Shown piece after piece: positions 1-6,903 of a stretch of DNA of 6,903 nt; positions within the stretch are counted from its first letter, which is position 1, and the number at the start of each line of letters is the position of its first letter. The stretch is from Streptosporangiaceae bacterium. GTDB taxonomy: Bacteria; Actinomycetota; Actinomycetes; Streptosporangiales; Streptosporangiaceae. Below the pieces are notes generated by a model that searched no databases, was not told the origin of the DNA, and was given only the letters and a program-made list of their open reading frames with translations. The stretch lies in NCBI GenBank assembly GCA_030043395.1, contig JASHXW010000372.1:1-6903 (forward strand), in the 5' to 3' direction. Made by a program: the position numbers and the translations under genes.

Positions 1-1072
1 GCAGCAAAGCGACGCCGGCCACGAATAGCCCGACGACTAGCAGGGAGTCAGTTCCCGCCGTCGCCTGCCATTGCGCGGTAAAGGCCGCCAGCCCATCAGC
101 CAGGCCCGTGCCGACGGCCGTGCTTTGCAGCGATCCCGCCTTCGCGCGCAGTTCGGCTGCCCGTGGGGCCGTCGATGACCCCAGGGCGTTCATCCCGGAC
201 TCGATCCGCTGGACCTGCGCGGGGTCCAGGTCGGTGCGCATCGGGAAGAACCATGCGGCTCGCTCAGCATCGGCGGCGTAGCCCAGCCCGACCGCTGCGA
301 CGTCACCTGGCCCGGTGAAGACTGCTCCTTCCCAGTACGGATCATCCGTGGGGCCTGTGAGCAGCGGCGCCTGCAGCTCGGGCGCGTATTGCCAGAACGC
401 CGACGCCGGGTGGGCTGGCCGGACGATGCCAGTCACCCGCAGCCGGACGCGCGGGTCGCCAGCCACGGCGATGCCCAGGTCGAGCAACGAACCAGGCCGC
501 AAGCTGAACCGGGCGGCGGTAGCGGTCGTCACGGCCACGCCGAGAGTGACAGAGCCGTGGTGGCTTCGGGTGGCCGGCCTTACCACGGCCGGAGCGGTGG
601 GCAAGGCACCCGCGACGACGACGCTGTTCCTCGCCAGCGCCGACCGGTAATTCACCTCCATGATCGGAGGCTGGTCGGCGACAGCTGAGGGCGCCGCGTT
701 CAGCACGGTCAGGGTGGGCACCGAGATCCCGCTCCAGCTGCGGTCGCCGGGAAACTCCCGGCGCAGCGGCAGCTCGCCGCCGAACGCCGAGCCCAACTTG
801 CTGATGGCGGCCAATTTCAGCCCGGGCCCGCCGGGCGGAACCGGCATGTCAGCTGTGACCAGGGCCCCGACATCGGCCGACGGCGCGGCGGCCACTGCCT
901 GCCTTGTCGCGCGGTCGTGCGCGGCGGCCAGGGCGAGCGGGCCAGCCGTGGAGATGAACGCGATCACCATCGCCATCCCGGCGAGCACGAGCGCGGGAAC
1001 TGCCCCGGACTCGCCGAGAACCAGGCGCCGCAGTGCTCCGGGCCGTCGGCCGTGCGCCGGGCCCGGCGTCAC
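1..1072 (-). CDS. FtsX/MacB-type ABC transporter permease, second of a tandem pair (partial, C-terminus beyond the left edge)
   Basis: The frame is open without a stop from the GTG at 1072-1070 to the window edge, giving 357 codons. Residues about 25-51 form a first membrane helix. Residues about 52-340 are a large, probably extracytoplasmic domain with no cysteines. A second hydrophobic helix begins near residue 343 (SLLVVGLFVAGVALL), where FtsX permeases normally enter their membrane domain. Residues 188-227 carry the pattern 'LRPGSLLDLG ... RLRVTGIVRPAHPAS', matching the equivalent part of the upstream permease (VDITGIFRPLLPAS), so the two are paralogues. The start is chosen because it overlaps the upstream stop as GTGA and follows a GGAGG at 7-base spacing, which suggests translational coupling. 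By family knowledge it would be a membrane subunit of an ABC exporter or mechanotransmission complex. The substrate is unknown. The FtsX domain itself is mostly outside the window, so the class rests on layout and the paralogous neighbour. Confidence 0.85.
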   Translation of the reverse strand, partial: MTPGPAHGRRPGALRRLVLGESGAVPALVLAGMAMVIAFISTAGPLALAAAHDRATRQAVAAAPSADVGALVTADMPVPPGGPGLKLAAISKLGSAFGGELPLRREFPGDRSWSGISVPTLTVLNAAPSAVADQPPIMEVNYRSALARNSVVVAGALPTAPAVVRPATRSHHGSVTLGVAVTTATAARFSLRPGSLLDLGIAVAGDPRVRLRVTGIVRPAHPASAFWQYAPELQAPLLTGPTDDPYWEGAVFTGPGDVAAVGLGYAADAERAAWFFPMRTDLDPAQVQRIESGMNALGSSTAPRAAELRAKAGSLQSTAVGTGLADGLAAFTAQWQATAGTDSLLVVGLFVAGVALL

Positions 1073-4000
1073 GTCTCGTCCTCCAGCCTGATCCTGGCCA
1101 CGACGCTGGCCGAGCGCGGCAGGGTAAGCGCGACCGCCAGGGTCGGAACCACCGCCATCGCCAGCGCGATCAGCGCGGCGAGCGTCCACGGCAGGCTGAC
1201 GGCGATCGCCGGGACTGGCTTAGTCGCGTGCGGGGTGAGCGTGACGGCGGGGATGATCAGCTCGCTCAGGACCACGCCGAACAGCACGCCGATCGCGCAC
1301 GTCGTCACGGCGGTCAGCGCCTGCTCCAGGCTGAGCAGGCGCGCGACTCTGCCTGGCGGCACGCCGAGCGCGTCGAGCAAGGCCACGTCCCTGGAACGCT
1401 CCGAAGCGGTCGCGACGCTGACCAGCAGGCCGATCAGGGCCAGCAGGATCGCCGCGATCGCGATCCCGAGTAGCCCTTCCTGGGATGCGACCGTGAGCGG
1501 ATCGGCGGCCAGCGCGGCGGCCACCGCAACGCGGCTGGAGACTGTCGTGCCGGGCGGCAGCCCGGCCAGGACAGGATGCCGCCCAGTGCGCAGCCACCAT
1601 TCGGTGACAGTGGGCGGAAGCGAGCCCGTGGCCAGCAACTCGTCGGTCAGGGCGCGCTGGTCCACCAGGACGCCGGAACTACCGCCCGCGATAGTCGGGA
1701 TGTTGGCCACGGCCGCGGCGAGCGTGACGTTGACCGGCACGTTGTTGATCTGCACCTGGGCATGCTGGCCGATCCGCAGCCCCGTTGCGGCGAGGTAGCT
1801 GCGCGTGACGATCGCGGGCAGCGGCCGTCCGGCCGGATAGCTGTCCGACACCGTGATCCCGGTCCCCGCCCTGCCGTGCTGGCCTGAGTATCCGGACTTG
1901 AAGGCGGCAACGACGGCGCCGTCCGCTGAGACGCTCAGCCGCACTGCGGACGGGTTCCTGGCCCCTGGATTGTCGATGGCGCTGAACCGCAGAAGCGAGC
2001 CGGGAACCGCCGCGCGGACCGAGGTCCCCGTCGCGGAGCGCGCGCTCGCAAGGGCGCGTACTGAGGAGACGGCGAGCGTCTCGACGGGCTGGCGTGCCAC
2101 CGGGGTGGTGAACTGCAGCGAGAACCCGGTAATCCGCAGTGGGTAGTCGATGTGCGCGCCGGGCCCGAAGCTGACAGTCATCGCGTGCGGCTTGCCGTCG
2201 GCGGGCAGGTTGCCAGCCAGCAGCTGATAGCCGATCCCGGCGGCATCAGTGAGCTGCACGAACAGCTGCGGCTGTGCCAGGGAGGCCGGGCCGAGAGTGG
2301 CGGTGAGCCGCAGCGCGGCAGGACGCCCGGGGATCGCGGTGCCGTACCCCGGGACCGCGGCCGCGAGCTGGTGCAGCGTCGCCCGAGCCGGGCCGGCGGC
2401 GTCGGCCGGGATGATGCTGCTTGCCGCCGAGGTGTTCACGGCCAGCAGCGTCGCGACACTGCCGTTCGGCAAGTTGAACGTGGCCCTGACGGCTGGCGTG
2501 CTGGCCGTGACCCCCGGAGCCTTCGTGATGCGGCTCACCTGGCCGATCGCCAGCGGCGCCGCAGACGGCAGCAGAACGCGCTGGTCGGCGCCGACCTGGA
2601 AGCTGGCCTGCGCCTGCACCGACCGGTGCCAGCTTTCCCGCTGCGCGATCGCCATGACGGCCGCGGCGACGGCGAGTACGGCCACGAGCGTCGGCCCGGT
2701 TCTGCGCAGCGTCTGGCGGCTGATCTGCCAGGCGGCGTAGGGCATGGCCAGGCCGCGGCCCCTGGCGGCTAGGCGGTCGCCGAGCCTGGCCGCAAGCGGC
2801 AGCGCGCGCAGGGTGAGCAGCGCCCCGGCCGTGAGCGCCAGCACCGGAGCGGCCACCAGGATCGGATCGGCGCTGAGGGTGCCGTCCAGGCCGGTGGAGA
2901 CCGGGCCGGACGAGTGCGTGAGCTGCCATGCGGCGCCAGCAGCGACTACGACGACAGCGAGGTCCGCCCGGGCGTAGACGGCGGCGGTCACCGATCGCTG
3001 CCGTCCCCGGCTCGCCCGGCGACGCAGCGGCGACGGTGGCCGGCGCAGCCAGGGCAGCGCGATGATCGCTATGCAGCCGACGGCTACTCCTGCCGTCACT
3101 ATCCAGGTTGCCGGCGCAGGCCAGGGCCCGATCGCGGTCCCCGCGGCGCCACTGGAGCGGATGAGCAGCGGAGCCACCGCCGTGCCGATCAGCGGTCCGC
3201 CGACCAGGGCCAGCGCGGCGATGGCCACGGCGTCGAGCAGGCCGCGCCGGGCGAGTTGCATCCTCGACGCGCCGCGGGCAGCGAGCAGTGCCGCCTCCGC
3301 CTCCCGCCGCTGTGCCAGCATGCGGACAGCGAGGGACAGCGTCGCGCCAGCCACGACGAGCAGGGTCAGCATGCCGGCCAGTAGCTGGGTTCTGGTCACG
3401 ACCAGGGCAGTCGAGACCGCGGTCAGCTCGGCCGGCAGGTTGGTCGTCACGCTGGCGTCCGGGATGATGGAACCGACGACGATGTTGGAGTTGGGCAGTG
3501 CGTTGATCCGGCCGGCCAGCTCATTGCCGATCGACGCGAGATTGCCTCCGGTGAGCCTGCTGAAGTCAGGCACGCCGAGCCACGCAGCGGACGTGACGGT
3601 GAAGTGGCCTGCTGACGCCACGGCCGGCGTGGTCACCAGCGGGCCCGCGAAGGTGTACGCGCTGCTGCGGCGCACCGAGTCCGGGCTGATCGGGCTCATC
3701 AGCCAGTAAGGGCTGGCCGGCAGCAGCGGCCGGAATATTCCGGTGATGTCCACTCGCAGCGGCTTGCCGCTGACGGCGTCGCGCAAGGTGAGGTGCTCTC
3801 CGACGGACAGACCGAGCGCCTGCGCGGCGACCTTCGGCACGCAGGCCAGCACGATGCGGCCAGATCCGCCACGGCAACTCCCGCTGAGCAGGGCGACGTG
3901 CGTCGCCAGGCCCGGCATCGAGATCAGCTGCGTCTGCGGCCGCGAGTGCGGGTCGCCTGGCGCATCGCCCGAGATGTGGCGGGGCAGGTCGAGGACGTCG

Positions 4001-4308
4001 GACTGCAGGCTGACCTTGACGGTAGCGGGGATCTGCGCGCCCGTGCCATGGCCCGATCGCCCGGTGATCATGTCGGCGACCCGCGTGTCCGCCGCGCGGA
4101 CGTTGCCCGGACTCACCGAGGCAGTGACCACGATGGCCGACCCTGGCTTGCCGCTTAGCTCACTGCGCGCGGCGCCTGCCGTGATAGCGCTGACGAACGA
4201 CACAGCCGCAGCGGTGAAGGCCGCCGTGATCAGGGTGGTAAGTATCACGGCACCGAACGCCACCCGGTGGGTAATGACGTGCCGGAGAGCCGGAGGAGGC
4301 CTGCGCAC
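1069..4308 (-). CDS. Large FtsX/MacB-type ABC transporter permease (1079 aa), first gene of the tandem pair
   Basis: A complete integral membrane protein. About ten hydrophobic segments are visible, near residues 15-42, 308-331, 357-383, 400-421, 447-462, 482-508, 537-555, 945-967, 997-1020 and 1037-1064. Two extracytoplasmic domains lie between them (about 43-305 and 556-944). The first FtsX unit has the typical cytoplasmic linker after helix 2 (REAEAALLAARGAS). The last unit has the family signature 'ERSRDVALLDALGV' followed by a conserved Glu (SLEQAL). By family knowledge such permeases pair with a LolD/MacB-like ATPase to move lipids, lipoproteins or peptides, or to transmit force across the membrane. 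No ATPase is visible here and the substrate is unknown. The start is a GTG; a GGAGG lies 12 bases upstream (long spacing) and a GGGCGG-like site is closer. No better in-frame start lies just upstream. Its stop overlaps the next gene's start, so it is probably the first gene of an operon reading leftward. Confidence 0.92.
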   Translation of the reverse strand: MRRPPPALRHVITHRVAFGAVILTTLITAAFTAAAVSFVSAITAGAARSELSGKPGSAIVVTASVSPGNVRAADTRVADMITGRSGHGTGAQIPATVKVSLQSDVLDLPRHISGDAPGDPHSRPQTQLISMPGLATHVALLSGSCRGGSGRIVLACVPKVAAQALGLSVGEHLTLRDAVSGKPLRVDITGIFRPLLPASPYWLMSPISPDSVRRSSAYTFAGPLVTTPAVASAGHFTVTSAAWLGVPDFSRLTGGNLASIGNELAGRINALPNSNIVVGSIIPDASVTTNLPAELTAVSTALVVTRTQLLAGMLTLLVVAGATLSLAVRMLAQRREAEAALLAARGASRMQLARRGLLDAVAIAALALVGGPLIGTAVAPLLIRSSGAAGTAIGPWPAPATWIVTAGVAVGCIAIIALPWLRRPPSPLRRRASRGRQRSVTAAVYARADLAVVVVAAGAAWQLTHSSGPVSTGLDGTLSADPILVAAPVLALTAGALLTLRALPLAARLGDRLAARGRGLAMPYAAWQISRQTLRRTGPTLVAVLAVAAAVMAIAQRESWHRSVQAQASFQVGADQRVLLPSAAPLAIGQVSRITKAPGVTASTPAVRATFNLPNGSVATLLAVNTSAASSIIPADAAGPARATLHQLAAAVPGYGTAIPGRPAALRLTATLGPASLAQPQLFVQLTDAAGIGYQLLAGNLPADGKPHAMTVSFGPGAHIDYPLRITGFSLQFTTPVARQPVETLAVSSVRALASARSATGTSVRAAVPGSLLRFSAIDNPGARNPSAVRLSVSADGAVVAAFKSGYSGQHGRAGTGITVSDSYPAGRPLPAIVTRSYLAATGLRIGQHAQVQINNVPVNVTLAAAVANIPTIAGGSSGVLVDQRALTDELLATGSLPPTVTEWWLRTGRHPVLAGLPPGTTVSSRVAVAAALAADPLTVASQEGLLGIAIAAILLALIGLLVSVATASERSRDVALLDALGVPPGRVARLLSLEQALTAVTTCAIGVLFGVVLSELIIPAVTLTPHATKPVPAIAVSLPWTLAALIALAMAVVPTLAVALTLPRSASVVARIRLEDET
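1080..1084 (-). promoter_or_regulatory. Ribosome binding site for the second permease
   Basis: On the minus strand GGAGG is followed by seven bases and then the GTG at 1072. It lies inside the last codons of the upstream permease. It supports the GTG start and the coupled, single-transcript reading of the two permease genes. Confidence 0.7.
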
Positions 4309-4409
4309 TGTCCGCCCGCACCTCCATATCTGACCTGCTACGACATGCTCGCATGCCGAAAAGGCCAGATTCCAGAGCCTCAGTTGTAGCGATACGCCAT
4401 CGTGATTAC
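4309..4409. promoter_or_regulatory. Divergent intergenic region between the permease operon and the hydrolase
   Basis: This stretch lies between the permease GTG (4308, minus) and the preferred hydrolase ATG (4410, plus), so both promoters should be here or just inside the genes. Its composition is close to half GC in 4353-4409 (29 of 57 bases by hand count), clearly lower than the flanking genes. I see no convincing -35/-10 pair on either strand; TAGCGAT at 4387-4393 is only a weak -10-like candidate for plus-strand transcription. No Shine-Dalgarno sequence precedes the hydrolase ATG, so a leaderless or very short-leader transcript is possible, as is common in actinobacteria. The promoter role is inferred from the divergent gene layout. 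Confidence 0.5.
4344..4355. repeat. 12-bp inverted repeat in the divergent region (possible operator)
   Basis: CATGC-TC-GCATG is a perfect 5-base inverted repeat with a 2-base spacer, 36 bases before the permease start. It could bind a dimeric regulator, but it is short and no regulator gene is in the window. The right half-site contains the alternative hydrolase ATG at 4353. Confidence 0.3.
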
Positions 4410-5258
4410 ATGGATATATCCCTTCCCGACGGGCGCCGGCTCGGCTACCAGGTGCTTGGCGACCCTGACGGACGCCCGATCGTGCTGTTGCACGGCACGC
4501 CAGGGTCCGCGCGCCAAGTCGCCGGGCTCTCCGGGCGGGCCACGGACCGGGGGCTCGCCATGATCACCCCGGACCGCGCAGGCTACGGCCATTCCACGCA
4601 CGATCCGGGCAGGACGGTCGCGTCGAGCGCCCGCGACATTGGCCAGCTGATCGGACGTCTTGGCCTGGGCCGGTGCCCGGTGGTCGGGTTGTCCGGCGGC
4701 GGGCCCACCGCGCTGGCGTGCGGCGCCCTGGCTGACCAGGTCTGCGCGGTAGCCACCGTGGGAGGCGTGGGCCCGCTGGTCCCGCGAGACCCGTCGCTGC
4801 CGGCTGACCGGCTGGTGATCAAGATGGCCAGGCGCTCAGAGGCAGGGACGGCAATGCTGTTCTCGGTGATCCAGCGGTCCGGCCGCAGGCGTCCGGACAA
4901 GGCGCTGGCAAGGTTCGCCAGGATGATGGCCGAGCCAGATGCCGACCTGCTGCGCGACGACCAGCAGCTACGCGACGCCTTCATCGACGACCTCGGTCAT
5001 CCTTCGCCGTCGACGGCTAAGGCGGCCGCTCGCGACTTCCGGCTCTTCGCCTTGGCCTGGGATGTCGACCTGGCGAGCATCACGGTGCCCGTGCACGTCT
5101 GGCACGGAACTGCCGACCGCAACGTGCCGGTGGCTCACGCGCGGGTCATCGCCGCCAGGTGCCCGGCGGCTGAGCTGCACGTCGTCGAGGGCGGCGGCCA
5201 CATGCTGCTCGACCAGCTCGACCCGATCATCGCCAGCATCATGACCACCAAGGATTAA
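4410..5258 (+). CDS. Alpha/beta hydrolase fold protein
   Basis: A probable soluble cytoplasmic hydrolase of 282 aa; no signal peptide or membrane helix is seen. Numbering from the longer possible start at 4353 (301 aa), the oxyanion-loop motif is VLLHGTPGS with His47-Gly48, a DRAGYGHS motif lies at 74-81, and the nucleophile elbow is GLSGG with Ser114. A helical cap follows (about 140-230), then the acid Asp255 in HGTADRNVP and the catalytic His283 in GGGHMLL. The triad is therefore complete. The family includes esterases, peptidases, epoxide hydrolases and dehalogenases; the serine nucleophile argues against the last two, but the substrate cannot be read. The start at 4410 is preferred because the protein then begins directly at the first conserved strand, and the 19 codons from 4353 have G or C in only 8 of 19 third positions, unlike the rest of the gene. 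It is transcribed away from the permeases and converges on the sulfatase. Confidence 0.9.
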   Translation: MDISLPDGRRLGYQVLGDPDGRPIVLLHGTPGSARQVAGLSGRATDRGLAMITPDRAGYGHSTHDPGRTVASSARDIGQLIGRLGLGRCPVVGLSGGGPTALACGALADQVCAVATVGGVGPLVPRDPSLPADRLVIKMARRSEAGTAMLFSVIQRSGRRRPDKALARFARMMAEPDADLLRDDQQLRDAFIDDLGHPSPSTAKAAARDFRLFALAWDVDLASITVPVHVWHGTADRNVPVAHARVIAARCPAAELHVVEGGGHMLLDQLDPIIASIMTTKD

Positions 5259-5280
5259 CGCAGCCACCTTCACTGCTGCG
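5259..5280. terminator. Possible small bidirectional hairpin between convergent genes
   Basis: CGCAGC (5259-5264) and GCTGCG (5275-5280) are perfect 6-base complements around a 10-base loop. The element starts right after the hydrolase stop and covers the last codons of the sulfatase on the other strand. Its place between two converging genes fits a shared terminator. The stem is short, the loop is long and there is no T-run, so an intrinsic terminator is uncertain. Confidence 0.3.
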
Positions 5281-6903
5281 CGAGTATGGCCTCGAGTTCG
5301 GCCAGCGGATCCCGGACAACCGGCCCCCGTGCCTGCACCTCGGCACGGCGGATCACGCCCTGGAACCGGAACGGCGCCTCATACCCGGTGCCGACTGCAG
5401 GCCCCCACTCGTAGCCGCAGGTCAGGCCCACGCCGGTGCCAGTGAATCCGGACGGGGTGAACCGGGGTATAGGGGCCCTGGCGATCTCGCGCCCATCGCA
5501 ACTCAGCACGCCCGTGCCGCCGGGGCCCTCGTCCTTGGTGAAGAGATACTCGATGCGGTGGTCACCTGGCTCGATAGCCTCCGCGGCGGCGACCATGTGC
5601 AGTTCCTTGCCGTACAGGTTGTGCACGTAGCGGATCTGGCCATCCAGTATGTGCAGCGACCATCCGCCGAGCGCGGTACCCAGAGCGAGCAGCACGCCAT
5701 CGGGCCGCCCGTCGACAGTCACGTCAGCGACCAGCGCGTGCGAGCGGTTCCGCACGTTCACCGCCACTGGCTCGGGCACCTGCGCTCCGCCGGGAAAGTA
5801 TCGGTAGGAGTCACGCGGCCGACGGTGGTCCGGCTTGGGATGCACGAGGGCCCAGAGCACCCGGTTGTCCAGCGGCAGGACCTTGTTCTCCCGTGCCTGC
5901 GACCACCACAGCTCGATCAGCTGGGCCAGCATGTCCGGGTGCTGCTGGGCGAGGTCCTGCGTTTCTGACAGGTCCTCCGCGACGTGGTACAGCTCCCAGA
6001 CGTCGTCGTCGAACGGCGCGTTCGGATCCTGGTCGTCGTAGAGCGGCCCGACCGGGTGAAAGGTCACCGCCTTCCAGCCGCGGTGGTAGATCGCGCGCGA
6101 TCCGAACATCTCGGAGTACTGCGTGTCATGCCGCTCCGGTTCCGGCCCGCCGTCGGGGCCAAGCAGGTAGCCGAAGCTGACGCCGTCGACGTCGGTCTGC
6201 TCCAGGCCGTCGATGTGCGCAGGCAAGTCGACGCCGATCAGCTCGGCGAGGGTGGGCAGGACGTCGATGGCGTGGGTGAACTGATGGCGGATCACGCCCT
6301 TCGCCACGGCGCCGCGCGGCCAGGAAAGGATGCATGGATCGGCGATCCCGCCTTCGTGCACTTCGCGCTTCCAGCGGCGGAACGGCGAGTTCCCGGCCAT
6401 GGCCCAGCCCCATGGGTAGTTGTTGTGCGCAGTCGGACCGCCGATCTCCTCGATGCGGGCGAACAATTCCTCGGCCCCTGACGGATCGAGATTGACCATG
6501 CGCATGTCGTTGATCGACCCGGCCGGGCCGCCTTCCGCGCTGGCACCGTTGTCGGAGACAACGACGACGATCGTGTTGTCCAGCTCCCCTATCTCGGCGA
6601 GGAAGTCAAGCACCCTGCCAACCTGCTCGTCGGCGTGCGAGAGCAAGCCTGCGAAGCACTCCATGAACCGCGCCCCGACCGCCTGCTCGCGCTCGCTGAG
6701 CGAGTCCCAGGCCGGCACCCAGTCCGGTCGCTTCGACAGCGCGGTCGATGCCGGGAGCAGCCCGCAAGCCAGCTGTCGCTCGAACGTCCGCTGCCGCCAG
6801 GCGTCCCAGCCGACGTCGAATCTGCCTCGGTAGTGCTCGAGCCATCTGGGCGGTGGCTGATGCGGGGCGTGGCACGCGCCTGTGGCGAAGTACAGGAAGA
6901 ACG
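5270..6903 (-). CDS. Type I sulfatase, arylsulfatase AtsA-like (partial, N-terminus beyond the right edge)
   Basis: The frame is open from the right edge to the TGA at 5272-5270, giving 543 residues. Visible residues 1-14 (FFLYFATGACHAPH) carry the conserved active-site His of sulfatases. Asp117-Asn118 in VVVVSDNGAS match the calcium-binding Asp-Asn pair. Lys178 just before HEGGI matches the conserved sulfate-binding Lys. By family knowledge the enzyme hydrolyses sulfate esters with a formylglycine made from a Cys or Ser in an N-terminal CxPSR-type motif; that motif lies outside the window, so activity cannot be confirmed. Residues about 375-543 form an extra beta-rich C-terminal domain, as in the roughly 780-aa mycobacterial AtsA/AtsD group, so about 240 residues are probably missing. 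The GTG at 6718 is not the start: the conserved sequence runs straight through it (RPDWVPAWDSLS). No formylglycine-generating enzyme is in the window. Natural substrate and cellular location are unknown. Confidence 0.93.
   Translation of the reverse strand, partial: FFLYFATGACHAPHQPPPRWLEHYRGRFDVGWDAWRQRTFERQLACGLLPASTALSKRPDWVPAWDSLSEREQAVGARFMECFAGLLSHADEQVGRVLDFLAEIGELDNTIVVVVSDNGASAEGGPAGSINDMRMVNLDPSGAEELFARIEEIGGPTAHNNYPWGWAMAGNSPFRRWKREVHEGGIADPCILSWPRGAVAKGVIRHQFTHAIDVLPTLAELIGVDLPAHIDGLEQTDVDGVSFGYLLGPDGGPEPERHDTQYSEMFGSRAIYHRGWKAVTFHPVGPLYDDQDPNAPFDDDVWELYHVAEDLSETQDLAQQHPDMLAQLIELWWSQARENKVLPLDNRVLWALVHPKPDHRRPRDSYRYFPGGAQVPEPVAVNVRNRSHALVADVTVDGRPDGVLLALGTALGGWSLHILDGQIRYVHNLYGKELHMVAAAEAIEPGDHRIEYLFTKDEGPGGTGVLSCDGREIARAPIPRFTPSGFTGTGVGLTCGYEWGPAVGTGYEAPFRFQGVIRRAEVQARGPVVRDPLAELEAILAQQ

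Noticed and set aside
917..1798. Long plus-strand frame of 293 codons
   Set aside because: It lies opposite both permease genes, crosses their junction, is low-complexity in Ala, Ser, Thr and Arg, and shows no domain. It is a typical high-GC antisense shadow.
2152..2772. Plus-strand frame of 206 codons
   Set aside because: Rich in Arg, Gly, Asp and Gln with no recognisable motif, and fully opposite the first permease, whose frame shows FtsX signatures and membrane helices.
3062..3709. Plus-strand frame of 215 codons
   Set aside because: Antisense to the first permease and without family features; explained by the lack of stops in GC-rich DNA.
4160..4354. Minus-strand frame of 64 codons covering the permease start
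   Set aside because: It overlaps the permease N-terminus in another frame, and its product has no hydrophobic or conserved segment.
4583..4984. Minus-strand frame of 133 codons opposite the hydrolase
   Set aside because: The plus strand carries a full catalytic triad here; the antisense product is Ser/Arg/Pro-rich and featureless.
6716..6718. GTG at 6718 as the sulfatase start
   Set aside because: The same frame continues upstream to the edge with conserved sulfatase sequence, including the active-site His region, so this codon is an internal Val.
1..6903. RNA genes, CRISPR arrays, transposon ends or long repeats
   Set aside because: Reading both strands by eye I found no tRNA-like cloverleaf, no regularly spaced repeats and no transposase sequence; nearly all bases are inside the four genes.

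Overview
The window is high-GC DNA with strong G/C bias at third codon positions, GTG starts and overlapping genes, most like an actinobacterium with a large genome (a Streptomyces-like or related soil lineage is an inference; no marker gene fixes the taxon). I see four protein genes, two of them cut by the window edges. There are no RNA genes, CRISPR arrays or insertion sequences.

Left part (1-4308, minus strand): two very large FtsX/MacB-type ABC transporter permeases lie head to tail. The upstream one (4308 to 1069, 1079 aa) is complete. The downstream one starts at a GTG overlapping its stop codon (GTGA, 1072-1069) behind a good ribosome binding site, and runs off the left edge after 357 codons. 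The two proteins share a layout: an N-terminal membrane helix, a large extracytoplasmic domain, then the FtsX membrane domain. They also share a short motif. No ATPase is visible. If the operon is a normal ABC exporter or mechanotransmission system, its ATPase should lie beyond position 1 or elsewhere.

Centre (4309-5258): a roughly 100-base divergent intergenic region, visibly less GC-rich than the genes, separates the permease operon from a plus-strand alpha/beta hydrolase with a complete Ser-Asp-His triad. The hydrolase start is probably 4410 rather than 4353, because codons before 4410 lack the local third-position GC bias. A 12-bp inverted repeat sits in this region.

Right part (5270-6903, minus strand): a type I sulfatase (arylsulfatase AtsA-like) converges on the hydrolase with only 11 bases between their stop codons. 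It has the SDNG metal-site motif, a downstream conserved Lys and a long C-terminal beta-rich domain. Its N-terminus, with the formylglycine motif, is outside the window.

Nothing links the four genes into one pathway except position: a transport unit, and two hydrolases of unknown substrate. I do not see a clearly new biological system. The points most worth checking are the tandem giant permeases with their unusual extracytoplasmic insert, and the divergent control region.
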